Source: Candidatus Peregrinibacteria bacterium (GTDB lineage: Bacteria > Patescibacteriota > Gracilibacteria > UM-FILTER-43-11). Taken from it: a DNA stretch of 64,000 bases. Location: the NCBI GenBank assembly GCA_016932505.1, contig JAFGCT010000035.1, forward strand, positions 102,015 to 166,014. Reading direction: 5' to 3'. Under the pieces are notes generated by a model. It saw only the letters and a list, made by a program, of their open reading frames with translations. It did no database searches and had not been told where the DNA came from. Numbering within the stretch: the first letter of the stretch is position 1; the number at the start of each line of letters is the position of its first letter. A program made the translations under genes and the position numbers. Shown in pieces: positions 34,572 through 43,106 of this stretch.

Positions 34572-36689
34572 ATGGAAACTAAATCTTTTAAGTTACCTAT
34601 TGGTAATTCTGAATTTATTGTTGAGGTTGGAAAACTAGCTCAACAAACAAACGGAAGTTGTACCGTAAGATACGGTGATACAGTAATTCTAGCTACTGCT
34701 GTGATGGGTAAAGAACCACGTGCAGGAGTTGATTTTTTACCATTAATGGTAAATTATCAGGAGAAGTTTTATGCAAGCGGTCAAATCAAATCCAGCCGTT
34801 TTATTAAACGCGAAACCAGACCAAGCGATGATAAAGTTCTAATGGCACGTGTTGCAGATAGAACATATCGCCCATTGTTCCCAAAAGGCTTTCATAGAGA
34901 CATTCAAGTTATGCTTACAACTCTTTCTTATGATAGAGTAAATGAACACGATATGATTGCTACAATTGCCGGTTCTGTGGCTCTTTCTATTTCAGATATT
35001 CCATTTGAAGGACCAACGGCTACTGTGCGAGTAGGAATGATTAATGGGGAATTTGTGCTTAACCCTACAATGGAAGCCCGTAAAACTTCTGATTTGGATT
35101 TAATTGTATCAACAGATACAACTAATATTATAATGATTGAAGCGGGTGCGAATGAAGTCCCCGAAGAAAAAATGCTTGAAGCAATGCAATTCGGTAAGAA
35201 ATGGGCTACAAAAATTGCTTCTTTTATCAAAGATATACAAAGTGAAGTCGGCAAAGAAAGAATTGTATTCAATCCTCCTGAGAAGAATCAATCTATAATC
35301 GATTATATAGACAAGACTTATGCAGATAAAATAATGGATGCCCTTTATACCAAACCAGGTAAGCTTGAACGCTTTGGCTATTTTAAGGAAATCACTAACG
35401 AAGCTACTGAATATTTTAAAGATAAGGTTGATGAGAGTGAGTTACCGGAAGTGAGACAGGCAGTTGATAAATTAGTAAAACATACTGTACGTAAAAATAT
35501 TTTAGAAAATGATAAACGTATTGGTGGCAGAAAATTAGATGAAATCAGACCGTTAAGCGTAGAAGTAGGATTACTACCAAGAACTCATGGTTCCGGTCTA
35601 TTTAACCGCGGTGAAACTCAAGGTTTAACAACTTGTACCTTAGGCGCCCCTGGTGATGCTCAGATTCTTGATGGCATTGAAGGTGAACATAAGAAATTTT
35701 ATTTCCATCACTATAACTTTCCTCCGTTTTCTGTTGGCGAAACAAGTAACCGCTTGATGACAGGTAATCGTGAAATTGGTCATGGTGCACTTGCTGAACG
35801 AGCCATTACACCTGTTTTACCAAGTAAAGAAATATTCCCTTATACAATTAGAACGGTAACTGAGATACTCGCTTCTAATGGCTCAAGCTCAATGGCTGCT
35901 ACTTGTGGCTCTACTCTAGCTTTAATGGACGCAGGTGTACCTATAAAGAAGCCTGTGGCTGGAATTGCTATGGGTCTTATGACATCTCATCACAACCCTG
36001 AGCTTTATAAGATTCTTACTGATTTGCAAGATGAAGAGGATATGGGCGGTGATATGGATTTTAAAGTGACTGGTACTAAGGATGGTATTACTGCTATTCA
36101 GATGGATATTAAACTAAAAGCTATTCCTGATAAGATTTTTGTTGAAGCCCTTGCAGCTGCTAAAAAAGGACGCTTAGAGATTTTAGATGTTATGATTAAA
36201 TGCATTGCTGAACCTAGAAAAGAACTTTCTCCATTTGCTCCACAACTGATTACAATGAAAATCAACCCTGAAAAGATTAGATTCGTTATCGGGCCTGGAG
36301 GCGAGGTTATTAATAAAATCATTGATGAGTGTGGAATCGACAGTCTAGATATAGAAGATGATGGAACACTTGTTATTACAACCCCAAATGGTGAAGCCGG
36401 TGCAAAAGCAAAAGCTTGGGTCGAATCAATCGTTGCGGATCCTGAAGTTAATAAAACTTATATGAACTGCAAGGTTACAAAAGTTTTGGAATTCGGTGCT
36501 ATTGTTGAATTTATGCCTGGTAAGGAAGGTATGGTACATGTATCTGAAATTTCTGACACCTTTGTAAAGGATGTTGGCGACCTTGTTAAAGAGGGGCAAA
36601 TCGTTAATGTTAAGCTTCTTGGAATAGACGAAAGACAAGGAAGATTTAAATTGACTATGAAAGGGATTCCTCAGCCTAAAGCTGAGTGA
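34572..36689 (+). CDS. pnp: Polyribonucleotide nucleotidyltransferase (PNPase)
   Basis: A 3'-5' phosphorolytic exoribonuclease and part of RNA decay. From METKSFKLPIG it is 705 residues, standard length. Two RNase PH domains (about 1-215 and 300-535) flank an alpha-helical domain. The active second core has GETSNRLMTGNREIGHGALAERA and DAGVPIKKPVAGIAMGL, and DLQDEEDMGGDMDFKVTGT is intact. A KH domain (GPGGEVINKI, about 590) and an S1 domain (about 625-700) complete it. The open frame extends 20 codons further upstream, but that part is not family-like. Follows rpsO. Confidence 0.96.
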   Translation: METKSFKLPIGNSEFIVEVGKLAQQTNGSCTVRYGDTVILATAVMGKEPRAGVDFLPLMVNYQEKFYASGQIKSSRFIKRETRPSDDKVLMARVADRTYRPLFPKGFHRDIQVMLTTLSYDRVNEHDMIATIAGSVALSISDIPFEGPTATVRVGMINGEFVLNPTMEARKTSDLDLIVSTDTTNIIMIEAGANEVPEEKMLEAMQFGKKWATKIASFIKDIQSEVGKERIVFNPPEKNQSIIDYIDKTYADKIMDALYTKPGKLERFGYFKEITNEATEYFKDKVDESELPEVRQAVDKLVKHTVRKNILENDKRIGGRKLDEIRPLSVEVGLLPRTHGSGLFNRGETQGLTTCTLGAPGDAQILDGIEGEHKKFYFHHYNFPPFSVGETSNRLMTGNREIGHGALAERAITPVLPSKEIFPYTIRTVTEILASNGSSSMAATCGSTLALMDAGVPIKKPVAGIAMGLMTSHHNPELYKILTDLQDEEDMGGDMDFKVTGTKDGITAIQMDIKLKAIPDKIFVEALAAAKKGRLEILDVMIKCIAEPRKELSPFAPQLITMKINPEKIRFVIGPGGEVINKIIDECGIDSLDIEDDGTLVITTPNGEAGAKAKAWVESIVADPEVNKTYMNCKVTKVLEFGAIVEFMPGKEGMVHVSEISDTFVKDVGDLVKEGQIVNVKLLGIDERQGRFKLTMKGIPQPKAE

Positions 36690-36716
36690 TTGTGATTTGT
36701 GATTTCTGATTCTATT
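36689..36716. repeat. gatttgt-class word repeat
   Basis: gattgtgatttgtgatttctgattc directly after the pnp stop codon. Confidence 0.55.
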
Positions 36717-36738
36717 TGAAATTTTTCATTTATCATTT

Positions 36739-36780
36739 AAAAGGCCTGTTCCGGTATGCGGAGTGGGTCTTTTATATTTT
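36739..36780 (+). terminator. Terminator of pnp
   Basis: AAAAGGCCTGTTCCG pairs with CGGAGTGGGTCTTTT using G-T pairs around gtatg, followed by a T/A-rich run. Confidence 0.7.
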
Positions 36781-36877
36781 ATGATAAATTATTTATGTCA
36801 ATTTGTTTAAATAATCTGAAATTAACTTAAAAATAAATCAATGCTAAAATAATTACATTATTAACTAACTTTGAATA

Positions 36878-37420
36878 ATGAAAAAAGAATTATTTTTAAT
36901 ATCTACTTTATCTATTGTACTTTTAGCTGGATGTGGAGCATCTACCGAAAGCATTACCGAACTTGAAGATATCGGAAAAGCCATTGAAAATGGAACATCT
37001 ATGATTTGTACTATTGAAGCTTCTGAAGAGAATGCACCAGCAATCGCTAATATGATTTATTATATCGATGGAGAAAACATACGAGTTGAATCTGAATTCA
37101 ATGGTGAAAAAATGATTGCGATTCAAAGAGGTGACGAATCTTTTGTAAATCCTAATTCTATGATGGGTGAAACTGACTGTGACTGGATTGTAACAAGTGA
37201 AGAAGAAGAGGGTGTGTCCGATGCACCTGATTTTGACTATGAGCAATATCAAGAAAATCCTATGTATAAAATGGTTTGTACTAAAGGGAAAGTTGATAGT
37301 GCTATGTTTGATACAAGTGGTAAAAAATGCACTACTGATGATTTAATGCAAGGAGTTATGAATGGCATGAATCTTGGTGGAATGGACTTAGGAAATATTG
37401 ATATTTCGCAGTTCCAATAA
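36878..37420 (+). CDS. Lipoprotein, unknown function
   Basis: A 180-residue protein with a lipoprotein signal: hydrophobic core LISTLSIVLLAGC with lipobox LAGC and acylated Cys at 19. The mature part is acidic, with beta-strand-like segments (MIYYIDGENIRVESEF, KMIAIQRGDESFV) and three further cysteines (TDCDW, MVCTK, KKCTTDD), and ends in a Met/Gly-rich tail. The pattern resembles small secreted sensor-like lipoproteins of CPR bacteria, but I cannot name a family. It is a single gene with its own terminator and needs an Lgt for maturation, relevant to the unusual Lgt-like gene at 31.2 kb. Confidence 0.75.
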   Translation: MKKELFLISTLSIVLLAGCGASTESITELEDIGKAIENGTSMICTIEASEENAPAIANMIYYIDGENIRVESEFNGEKMIAIQRGDESFVNPNSMMGETDCDWIVTSEEEEGVSDAPDFDYEQYQENPMYKMVCTKGKVDSAMFDTSGKKCTTDDLMQGVMNGMNLGGMDLGNIDISQFQ

Positions 37421-37436
37421 AATTGACTTATCAATA

Positions 37437-37481
37437 AAAGCCCGTCTTTCCAAGATTTATCAAAGAAAGACGGGCTTTTTA
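37437..37481. terminator. Bidirectional terminator between the lipoprotein gene and tsf
   Basis: AAAAGCCCGTCTTTC and GAAAGACGGGCTTTTT form a perfect 15-bp stem. Ts follow on the plus strand and the minus strand also ends in a T run, so it serves both convergent genes. Confidence 0.92.
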
Positions 37482-37493
37482 GTAACCTAAATG

Positions 37494-38261
37494 TTAAATC
37501 CCCTTTCTCACAAAAGTTGTAATTGAATTTCCTTCAAGATATTCTTCAATTGTTTTTTCACTATCTTTTACAAAAGACTGTTTGATAAGAGCTGACTCTT
37601 CTCTGAATTTCTTTTCTTTACCAATCATAATTTTATCTAACATTTCTGCTGGTTTTCCTTCATTTAATAATTGCTCTTTCCATATCTCTCTTTCTTTAAT
37701 AACTACATCTTCTGGTAAATCCTCTGGTTTTAATACAATAGGATTCATAGCTGTAATATGCATTGCAACATCACGAGCTTTGTCGGCATCCGGTGAAGCA
37801 AGATTTACAATTGTACCAACTTTTCCATTTGTATGAACATAGTCGGCAAGTCCTTCACCTTCTACTAAATCAATTTCAATAGACATATTTTCACCTAACT
37901 TAGTGAAAAGTTCTTTAAGAGAAGTATCAGCCTCTGCTTTCGCGGTATCTATTCCACTTGAAATTGCAGTTTCTGCTGCCTTATTAGCAATAGCTACAAA
38001 TTCCTCATTTTTAGCTACAAAGTCGGTTTCACAGTACTGAGTTACAATAACTGCCTTATTGCCTTCAATTTTTGTAGCAATTAACCCCTCCTTTGTTTCA
38101 CGGTCTGCTTTTGTTGCAGCTTTTGCTTCTCCCTTTTTACGAAGGATTTCAATTGCCTTTTCTTCATCCCCTCCTGATTCTTCAAGGGCTGACTTGCAAC
38201 CCATCATAGAAACACCTGTTCTATCTCTTAATGCTTTTACTTGTGATGCTGTAATGCTCAT
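37494..38261 (-). CDS. tsf: Elongation factor Ts
   Basis: A 255-residue exchange factor for EF-Tu. The N-terminal UBA-like domain is ALRDRTGVSMMGCKSALEES with EKAIEILRKKG. The core TDFVAKNEEFVAIA contains the TDFV motif that displaces Mg2+ from EF-Tu. Then comes the first dimerisation-like domain and the C-terminal segment LNEGKPAEMLDKIMIGK. Length is a little short but complete. In most bacteria tsf directly follows rpsB; here a membrane-protein gene lies between them. Confidence 0.96.
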   Translation of the reverse strand: MSITASQVKALRDRTGVSMMGCKSALEESGGDEEKAIEILRKKGEAKAATKADRETKEGLIATKIEGNKAVIVTQYCETDFVAKNEEFVAIANKAAETAISSGIDTAKAEADTSLKELFTKLGENMSIEIDLVEGEGLADYVHTNGKVGTIVNLASPDADKARDVAMHITAMNPIVLKPEDLPEDVVIKEREIWKEQLLNEGKPAEMLDKIMIGKEKKFREESALIKQSFVKDSEKTIEEYLEGNSITTFVRKGI

Positions 38262-38312
38262 GATAATTAAAAAATTACGGATTAAAAAAATTAATATTTA
38301 AATCAAATGAAT

Positions 38313-38852
38313 TTACTTTTGTGCTTGATTCGGTTCGTCAGCCTCTTCGTTAATCTCACCTGCTTTTAGGGCAGCTGAGTCCGCCTCTTCCTCTTTTGTT
38401 TTCAGGGTTAAAGCTTCTTCCAGCCTACAAGATGCCTCATATATAAACGGAAGCTTTTTCCATTTTCCGGAAAGTGCGCCAAAGCCCATATATATAAATA
38501 TTACAAACTGAGTAATAAGAACAATATCCATAATAAGTCCCAGAACTTGAAACAGGCTTAGAGAGAAGAATATTATAGCGACCAGCATCCCCTGCTTGCC
38601 GTGAAAACGGCAGAACTTACTTTCTTTTTTTAAATAGAAAGGTACGATTGCAAAAAATCCAATATAACTTAGAGCTGCAATTGTTCGCTCATGGAGAGTT
38701 GTCATTTCTTCAATAACCTCTTCTTTCTTTTCTTCATCCTTAGACGGGAGATCTTGCGCTCCTGCCTGCGTTTCTACGTCCGATTCTGGAACCGCGGTTT
38801 CTACAACTTTTTCCTTTTCTTCCTCATGTGGTGTTGAATTTTCTTCTGTCAT
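38313..38852 (-). CDS. Tic20/DUF4870-like membrane protein
   Basis: A 179-residue protein with acidic, disordered-looking ends (about 1-45 and 150-179, rich in E, K and A) around a membrane core with two or three helices (about 55-125). The segment ALSYIGFFAIVPFYLKKESKFCRFHGKQG matches the DUF4870/Tic20-like pattern of small proteins with KFxRFHxxQ between helices. The role is unknown in bacteria. It is placed between rpsB and tsf on the same strand, so it should be cotranscribed with translation genes; an insertion into a normally tight pair is unusual. Confidence 0.7.
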   Translation of the reverse strand: MTEENSTPHEEEKEKVVETAVPESDVETQAGAQDLPSKDEEKKEEVIEEMTTLHERTIAALSYIGFFAIVPFYLKKESKFCRFHGKQGMLVAIIFFSLSLFQVLGLIMDIVLITQFVIFIYMGFGALSGKWKKLPFIYEASCRLEEALTLKTKEEEADSAALKAGEINEEADEPNQAQK

Positions 38853-38924
38853 AATATTTTAGTTATCATGGAGAGTGAGTAACTGAAAAATAAAATGATA
38901 AATGCTAAATAACAAATGTTATTT

Positions 38925-39605
38925 CTATCCTTTCTTTACTGTAATAGCCTCTTTTACAAGACCAAGAATATAAGTAAGTGACTTAATAGCATCATCATTA
39001 GCTGGGATTACATAATCAACAATATCAGGATCTGAATTACTATCTATAATCGCAACTACTGGGATATTTAATCTTCGCGCCTCTTTAACTGCAATGTTAT
39101 CTCTTATTGTATCGGCAACGAATACAACATCAGGTGCTCCCTCCATATTTTCAACTCCAGAAAGAGCTGTTGAAAGAGTCTGAATCTTCTTTCTAAGATT
39201 TGATTGTTCTTTTTTTGTATATTTAGAAAGGTTACCTTTGCTGTCATCTTCCTTTAATTGCTTAAAGTAATTAATTCTTTCTTTAATAGTCTTAAAATTA
39301 GTCAAAAGACCAGGAATCCATTTGTCAGTAACAATTGGCATACCTGTATCTAATTTGATTTCCTGCAATATTTTACGACATTGCTGTTTTGTTCCAACAA
39401 AGAGAATTTCTTTGTTATTTTTTGCTGCATTTTCTAGAAAACTCAAAGCTTCAAGTAGCTTTTTAGCTGTTTTCTGTAAATCAAAAATATGGACACCGTA
39501 TCGATTTCCGTAAATATACTTTTTCATCTTAGGGTTCCACTTGTGTGTTGGATGACCGAAGTGCACAGCGCACTTTGCCATCTCTTTTAAAGAAATGTCT
39601 GACAT
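38925..39605 (-). CDS. rpsB: Ribosomal protein uS2
   Basis: A 226-residue small-subunit protein. MAKCAVHFGHPTHKWNPKMKKYIYG is the family start, with FVGTKQQC, WIPGLLTNF and the C-terminal PVVAIIDSNSDPDIVDYVIPANDD. Complete and of normal length. AAGGA lies close before the ATG, one of the few hints of a Shine-Dalgarno. Its leader (39606-39720) contains a cccgctaagcggg hairpin. The upstream gap to 39881 also has a pyrimidine-rich tract (39747-39800) and otherwise nothing I can name. Confidence 0.96.
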   Translation of the reverse strand: MSDISLKEMAKCAVHFGHPTHKWNPKMKKYIYGNRYGVHIFDLQKTAKKLLEALSFLENAAKNNKEILFVGTKQQCRKILQEIKLDTGMPIVTDKWIPGLLTNFKTIKERINYFKQLKEDDSKGNLSKYTKKEQSNLRKKIQTLSTALSGVENMEGAPDVVFVADTIRDNIAVKEARRLNIPVVAIIDSNSDPDIVDYVIPANDDAIKSLTYILGLVKEAITVKKG

Positions 39606-39881
39606 AATCCTTGGGGTTATCGCCTTATTTCGTCGCTTCTGTACTTGAATCCCCCGCTAAGCGGGAAACAGGATGTGCAGATCGGAAATAAAACTTATAT
39701 AAATTAAAGCTATGATATTTTAGGGGTTAAACTTAATTAATGCAAGAGATTTTTCTTCTTTCTTCAGTTTCTTTTGTATTTTTTCTTTCCCTTCTTTCTA
39801 AATACCCTCTTACCCCAGAATGAAGGGGGCGCATACTCGCGTAAAATGTGATAATATTCTGAATGAACTAATAAAAGTATT

Positions 39882-40442
39882 ATGGATACAAAGCACCTTA
39901 TCAACTTATTATTCGAACTCGGACAGTTGCGTCGTATTCAACATGATGGCTGGAGAAATGCGAATGTTGAGAAACCCGAAAGCGTAGCAGAACATAGCCT
40001 AAGGGCTGCTCAAATTGGGTATTTCTTAGCAAAAAATGAAAAATATGATAATCCCTATGAAGTCGTCACAATGATTGTCTTTCATGATATTGGTGAATGC
40101 CGTATAGGCGATATCAATAAGGTTGCAAATAGATATGTAGAGGCAGATGAAGAAGGCGCAGTAAAAGATCTTACATCTGATCTTAATGATGGAGGAGAAT
40201 TATTTGATATGTGGAACGAAACTGAGAATAGATCAACAGAGGCAGGCAAAATTGCAAAAGATGCCGATTATCTAGAACAAGCCTTCTGTGCTAAGGAATA
40301 TATGGATACTGGCCATAAATCCGCTGAAGACTGGATTAATAACGTAAGAAAGAAACTTGAGACCAAATCTGCAAAGGACTTACTTGAGACAATGGTTAAT
40401 ATGAGTTCAACAGATTGGTGGCAAGGGTTGAAGAAGATTTAA
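39882..40442 (+). CDS. HD-domain phosphohydrolase, YfbR/HDDC2-like
   Basis: A 186-residue stand-alone HD protein. The motif series is ESVAEHSLRAAQ (first His), IVFHDIGECRIGD (HD pair) and DADYLEQAF (last Asp), with RRIQHDGWR at the N-terminus. This matches the HD_3 family, which includes 5'-deoxynucleotidases that remove phosphate from dNMPs. Likely cytoplasmic and metal-dependent. Exact substrate is not readable. A tandem word repeat follows the stop. No Shine-Dalgarno. Confidence 0.85.
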   Translation: MDTKHLINLLFELGQLRRIQHDGWRNANVEKPESVAEHSLRAAQIGYFLAKNEKYDNPYEVVTMIVFHDIGECRIGDINKVANRYVEADEEGAVKDLTSDLNDGGELFDMWNETENRSTEAGKIAKDADYLEQAFCAKEYMDTGHKSAEDWINNVRKKLETKSAKDLLETMVNMSSTDWWQGLKKI

Positions 40443-40458
40443 TATTTAACAATTATCA

Positions 40459-40518
40459 TTTGAGATTTGAGATTTGAGATTTGAGACCTGCCTGCCGGTA
40501 GGCAAGGTTTGAGATTTA
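40459..40518. repeat. gatttga-class word repeat with GC hairpin
   Basis: Four copies of gatttga, then cctgcctgccggtaggcaagg (GC palindrome), then another gatttat, between the convergent HD and RlmD-like genes. Confidence 0.75.
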
Positions 40519-41721
40519 TCTAGTGACCAATTCGATAACGCTTTCCATATGGTTTGTTTGAGGAAACAAATCGAAAATGGCTGCTGATTTTATCTTGTAG
40601 TCCTTTAGTTTTGGTAAGTCCTTTCCAAGCTGTTCAACATTACAGGAAATGTAGATAAGCACTTTTGGCTTAAGTTTCTTTATCTCGATTATTGTTTCTT
40701 GGCTCATGCCACTGCGAGGTGGATCTGTAATTATGTATTGTTCTTGTGGGAATTTTACTTGTTTTAATCGTGCTGCATCCATACATATAGCCTCGACGTT
40801 TGTTAGATTATTTCGTTTTATATTCGCATTTGCGGCCGTTGTGCACCCTTCAAAGCTTTCTACTGATATAACTTTGTGAAACAAGTCAGCATTTATTATT
40901 CCAAATGCACCAACTCCACCATATAAATCTAATAGTTGGGCATAATCTTCGATTGATGGGCTATTGATGGGCTTATTGTCAATACGATTAACCCCTCCAT
41001 TAGCCCCCCTATAGCCCTTCAATAAGTTATGTACGTATTCGTGCATTTTTTCCGCCATAACCGAGTTGTTTTGAAAAAATCCCTGAGCACTGTAATGGAA
41101 TACTTTGCCCATAATTGTTTCTTCCAGCATATCGCTCCCCTTTATTACCTCGAAGTCTTCACCTATACTCTGTGAGCTTTTAGCTTTGCAATAAGTAATA
41201 AGCACATTATTTGCGGTGGTCTTTTTTGCAAACTCTTTAACCTTTTCAATCGCTTCATCTAATCGTTTTGAATCTTTATTCAACACAATTGATATTGATG
41301 AATCATTTTGTGGCGTTCGTATAACCGCATACTTATATGTACCTTCATGACTTTTCACATTAAACGCATCAAAATCAGGCCCAAAAAAATCACATATTTC
41401 TTTGTTTAATTCGTTTAAACGCTGATTGGATATAGCGCATTCACTTACAGGAATTGTTTTCCACCATTTTCCCTTTTCCCTAAATCCAATTCCCTCTGAT
41501 GTAAACGTCATATCCATTCGATTGCGATAATTCCACTCGTTATCACTAAAAACCTTAATATCATCGTATTCAATTTCCTTCATTAATCTGGTTACTTTGT
41601 TTTCTAACTGGGTTTTGTAGGGAAGATGCTGAGTTGCACATCCACCACAGACATTAAAATATGGACATTTGGGCTCTATCATATTGACAATTTTTATATT
41701 AGTAGTAGAATTCATCTCCAT
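40516..41721 (-). CDS. rlmD: 23S rRNA (uracil-5-)-methyltransferase, RlmD/RumA family
   Basis: A 401-residue SAM-dependent RNA methyltransferase. Cys19, Cys25, Cys28 (CPYFNVCGGC) and a later Cys near 93 would hold a 4Fe-4S cluster. SAM-site residues are QGFFQNNS and LLDLYGGVGAFG; DPPRSGM and the catalytic-Cys motif YISCNVEQLGKDL complete the family. It methylates uridine in rRNA; RlmC/TrmA-type targets cannot be excluded. No TRAM domain is visible. Residues about 233-258 (YRGANGGVNRIDNKPINSP) are a polar insertion just before the SAM motif and are encoded by a word-repeat dyad in frame. Otherwise normal. Confidence 0.88.
   Translation of the reverse strand: MEMNSTTNIKIVNMIEPKCPYFNVCGGCATQHLPYKTQLENKVTRLMKEIEYDDIKVFSDNEWNYRNRMDMTFTSEGIGFREKGKWWKTIPVSECAISNQRLNELNKEICDFFGPDFDAFNVKSHEGTYKYAVIRTPQNDSSISIVLNKDSKRLDEAIEKVKEFAKKTTANNVLITYCKAKSSQSIGEDFEVIKGSDMLEETIMGKVFHYSAQGFFQNNSVMAEKMHEYVHNLLKGYRGANGGVNRIDNKPINSPSIEDYAQLLDLYGGVGAFGIINADLFHKVISVESFEGCTTAANANIKRNNLTNVEAICMDAARLKQVKFPQEQYIITDPPRSGMSQETIIEIKKLKPKVLIYISCNVEQLGKDLPKLKDYKIKSAAIFDLFPQTNHMESVIELVTR
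40948..41025. repeat. ttgatgggcta word dyad inside rlmD
   Basis: gattgatgggctattgatgg words (40951-40979) face inverted ccattagcccc, ctatagcccttcaataag words (40996-41025). It is read in frame in rlmD as a polar insertion. Confidence 0.75.
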
Positions 41722-41744
41722 TTACTAAATTAGTTTATATTATT

Positions 41745-42215
41745 ATGGATAGAATGAAAATGAGAACTGCTACTGATTATTTAGGTGAAGGAAATTGCCC
41801 AGTGCAAGAAGGTGAGGGAGGTTTAAGTGAATCAACATTAGAAGAAATAAGAGAAAGGGCTCATCTAGGTATCTGCAAGGGAAGTTCGAGTGAATCAACA
41901 TTAGAAATAATATTAAGAGTAAGGGTTCATCAAGCTATCAGCAAAGAACTTGATTGGAAATGCCCAACTCCTGATGAACGTTGGTATTATGAAGTTATGT
42001 TTAAAGCAGCGACAAAGAGATTATTACTTAATGAAGATGGTATTATTGCTGAACCTGATGAAGAATTTCTAAAAGAAAATTCCGAAGCAATCGCAACAGA
42101 AATTGAAAATCTCTTATCTCTTATGAAGGGTTGGCGCTATAGATGTGATAAATGCATCAGAGATGGTAATTGTGAATTGCAAACAAAGCTACGTACGAAA
42201 GGGTGGGAATTTTAA
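41745..42215 (+). CDS. Small protein with C-terminal CxxCx5C motif (copy 1)
   Basis: A 156-residue protein of unknown family, helical and acidic, with a short internal duplication (SESTLEEIRERAH / SESTLEIILRVRVH). It ends in RCDKCIRDGNCEL, a C-x2-C-x5-C motif shared with the next two genes. Three cysteines plus a nearby acidic or His side chain could bind zinc or iron. No signal peptide. The first of three tandem genes, each followed by the same short hairpin element. No Shine-Dalgarno. Confidence 0.75.
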   Translation: MDRMKMRTATDYLGEGNCPVQEGEGGLSESTLEEIRERAHLGICKGSSSESTLEIILRVRVHQAISKELDWKCPTPDERWYYEVMFKAATKRLLLNEDGIIAEPDEEFLKENSEAIATEIENLLSLMKGWRYRCDKCIRDGNCELQTKLRTKGWEF

Positions 42216-42226
42216 TTATGTTTTAT

Positions 42227-42246
42227 TGAACACATTTTTTGTTCAT
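42227..42246 (+). terminator. Tail hairpin after copy 1
   Basis: TGAACA-cattttt-TGTTCA. The same element (ttgaacacattttttgttca) follows copy 2 exactly, and copy 3 in damaged form. The T run sits in the loop, so its role is uncertain. Confidence 0.65.
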
Positions 42247-42303
42247 CATTTCCAATTAAGGATAACTAAATCTTATACAATTATTTAATAACTTAAAGTA
42301 GCT

Positions 42304-42627
42304 ATGAATAAAATTAACAGAACTCCCGCAGGTGAAGCTTTTGAAGCAATAAGAGAAGCTGATGACAATTCATTCACCAGAGCTTTAGCAGAGTGTACTA
42401 CTAATACACCTGCATGCTTAACAGATGGTCAACTTAAACATATAAAACATTGGGTTGACTCTGCAACCTTTCCTATCGATCCAGATAAAAAAATTGCTGG
42501 ATTAAGACCAGTGCATAATGCACTACTTCGCAATCAAAGAGAAATATTAACTTTTGCATTAGCCTGCAAGCCAATGTGCAAACCATGTACTAGGAGTGGT
42601 AACTGTGAGATAGAAGATAATCTTTAA
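42304..42627 (+). CDS. Small protein with C-terminal CxxCx5C motif (copy 2)
   Basis: A 107-residue protein that shares with its neighbours a helical body and the ending CKPCTRSGNCEIE (C-x2-C-x5-C, with one further Cys four residues before, in ACKPMC). The rest of the sequence is only weakly similar to copies 1 and 3, so the copies are old. No family recognised, no export signal. It lies 88 nt after copy 1 and is followed by an intact copy of the tail hairpin. Confidence 0.75.
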   Translation: MNKINRTPAGEAFEAIREADDNSFTRALAECTTNTPACLTDGQLKHIKHWVDSATFPIDPDKKIAGLRPVHNALLRNQREILTFALACKPMCKPCTRSGNCEIEDNL

Positions 42628-42631
42628 TTAT

Positions 42632-42650
42632 TGAACACATTTTTTGTTCA
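42632..42650 (+). terminator. Tail hairpin after copy 2
   Basis: TGAACA-cattttt-TGTTCA, identical to the element after copy 1. Confidence 0.65.
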
Positions 42651-42680
42651 TAAGACTTAGATAATCACAACAATAAGACT

Positions 42681-43052
42681 ATGAGAAGTTCTCTTCAACA
42701 TATTAGCGACGTTAATTTTACTGTTTTTAATGGACCCGATAATAGAAATATATCCAGAGTCGTAAGGCTAATACGAAATTTTCTAGATACAAAAAAAGTA
42801 TGCCTTGATTCGGATGACATGAAAAGCGTAAGACTTTTTGTTGAGAATAAGGTATTTAGCTCTTCTCCCGATGGGAATTTAAATGAAAATGAAATTGCAG
42901 GAATTGCAAGCGATGCAATCTTAAATATTCTTTTATTCAGACAAAGATGTGAAGCGTGTACAAAATCTGGTGAATGTAAAACTTCAAATCTTCCCGATTT
43001 ATCAGATGATGACAGTTTGTTTTTTGCTCAAATGAGGAGAACAAAGTGTTAA
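42681..43052 (+). CDS. Small protein with C-terminal CxxCx5C motif (copy 3)
   Basis: A 123-residue protein, the third tandem member. The motif RCEACTKSGECKTS (C-x2-C-x5-C) is followed by a longer acidic tail (PDLSDDDSLFFAQ). The N-terminal half is helical with a central FLDTKKVCLDSDDMKSVRLFVENK resembling LTDGQLKHIKHWVD in copy 2, which supports common descent. Function unknown. The downstream element has kept the left arm (atgaacacatttttt) but lost the right arm. Confidence 0.75.
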   Translation: MRSSLQHISDVNFTVFNGPDNRNISRVVRLIRNFLDTKKVCLDSDDMKSVRLFVENKVFSSSPDGNLNENEIAGIASDAILNILLFRQRCEACTKSGECKTSNLPDLSDDDSLFFAQMRRTKC

Positions 43053-43106
43053 TTTATGAACACATTTTTTATACAGCAAGTTCAATATAGCTGAATTTGC
43101 TTATTC

